Source: Actinomycetota bacterium (GTDB lineage: Bacteria; Actinomycetota; Actinomycetes; Actinomycetales; Cellulomonadaceae). Taken from it: DNA of 14,543 bases. Positions 14,135 to 14,543 of the stretch are shown one piece after another. The stretch's first letter is position 1, and each line of letters starts with the position of its first letter. Both the position numbers and the translations under genes were made by a program. The notes below the pieces were generated by a model that was not told where the DNA came from, made no database searches, and worked only from the letters and a program-made list of their open reading frames with translations. Where the stretch lies: NCBI GenBank assembly GCA_018898235.1, contig JAHIJU010000298.1:1-14543 (forward strand), given 5' to 3'.

Positions 14135-14543
14135 GCTGACCTCTTCTTCCACGGAGCGAGATAGCTGACGGTGGTGATGAGCACGGCGAGAGCGAGCAGG
14201 AGCACGGCCACGACGTTGATCGCGGGGGAGGGGCCGCGTCGGATGAGGCTGAACAGGTAGACCGGCAACGTGGTCGACCCGGCCGAGGACAGGAAGGCCG
14301 AGATGATGAAGTCGTCCATCGAGACGACGAAGGCCAGCAGGGCGCCGGACACGATGCCCGGGACCAGCAGCGGGAGGGTGATCCGCGTGAGCATGGCCCC
14401 CGACCGGGCGCCCAGGTCCGCGCCGGCCTCGAAGACCTCCCGGCCGAGCCCTTGCAGGCGGGACCGGATGGGCATCATGGCGAACGGGATGCAGAACGTG
14501 GTGTGCGCCAGCACGAGCGCAGTGAAACCCGGCTGCAGGCCGA
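14131..14543 (-). CDS. potC: PotC-like ABC transporter permease, C-terminal part
   Basis: About 136 codons are visible, entering from the right edge; the true start lies outside. The frame is open back to the edge (GLQPGFTALVLAH precedes HTTFCIPF). The cytoplasmic EAA loop reads EAGADLGARSGAMLTRITLPLLVPGI, the contact with the ATPase. Three or more membrane segments follow the order of PotC: one around LVLAHTTFCIPFAMM, one at LLVPGIVSGALLAFVVSMDDFI, and a last one at VVAVLLLALAVLITTVSYL. SMDDFIISAFLS is characteristic of polyamine permeases (PotC/PotI). The stop overlaps the binding-protein ATG as ATGA, so the two are coupled. Confidence 0.88.
   Translation of the reverse strand, partial: GLQPGFTALVLAHTTFCIPFAMMPIRSRLQGLGREVFEAGADLGARSGAMLTRITLPLLVPGIVSGALLAFVVSMDDFIISAFLSSAGSTTLPVYLFSLIRRGPSPAINVVAVLLLALAVLITTVSYLAPWKKRSA

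Noticed and set aside
14135..14152. GTG 14152 start for the binding protein
   Set aside because: It would add MEEEVS inside the permease gene and put acidic residues before the signal peptide; ATG 14134 gives a normal Arg-rich lipoprotein signal and an ATGA overlap.
11363..14164. A 933-codon open frame on the plus strand opposite the amidohydrolase and potD genes
   Set aside because: It is antisense to two genes with clear motifs, has a Gly/Arg/Val/Gln-rich composition typical of GC-skewed shadow frames, no ribosome site, and no recognisable domain.

Overview
The window is very GC-rich (roughly 70% by eye), with GTG starts, strong third-position G/C bias and tightly overlapping genes. Together with a protein of the mycothiol-type DinB/TIGR03084 family, this points to an actinobacterium. 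I cannot name a genus. No tRNA, rRNA, CRISPR array, IS element or other mobile sequence was seen.

Left half, plus strand (1-10229). A run of co-oriented genes looks like an acyl-CoA reduction or oxidation module. In order: the last 30 codons of an old-yellow-enzyme-type FMN/FAD/Fe-S oxidoreductase; a crotonase-fold protein lacking both usual hydratase glutamates; an 893-residue protein joining a complete acyl-CoA synthetase to a complete metallo-beta-lactamase-fold hydrolase with a winged-helix tail; a CaiA-like acyl-CoA dehydrogenase; and a TIGR03084/DinB-like protein. After an 82-base gap with a LacI-type palindrome come an MFS transporter and fixA-fixB-fixC-fixX, which resemble the E. coli carnitine-linked FixABCX set rather than ordinary ETF. 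Five junctions are 4-base GTGA overlaps and one is ATGA, so translation is probably coupled throughout. The likely logic (inference) is: MFS imports a carboxylic acid; the ligase makes its CoA thioester; crotonase and reductase/dehydrogenase act on double bonds; FixABCX carries the electrons; the fused hydrolase may release or edit the thioester. The true substrate is unknown. CaiB and CaiT homologues are not seen, so carnitine itself is not established.

Right half, minus strand (10271-14543). Reading leftwards: the C-terminal part of a PotC-like ABC permease, a PotD-like lipoprotein keeping almost all known polyamine-contact residues, a YtcJ/amidohydrolase-3 family metal hydrolase, and a LacI-family repressor. 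This looks like an uptake-and-hydrolysis operon for a polyamine-like or acylated amine compound with its own regulator. The two halves converge at a short GC-rich hairpin (10230-10253). The palindrome before the MFS-fix genes has the central CG and A/T flanks of LacI-family operators, so the repressor may control both halves. That link is a hypothesis.
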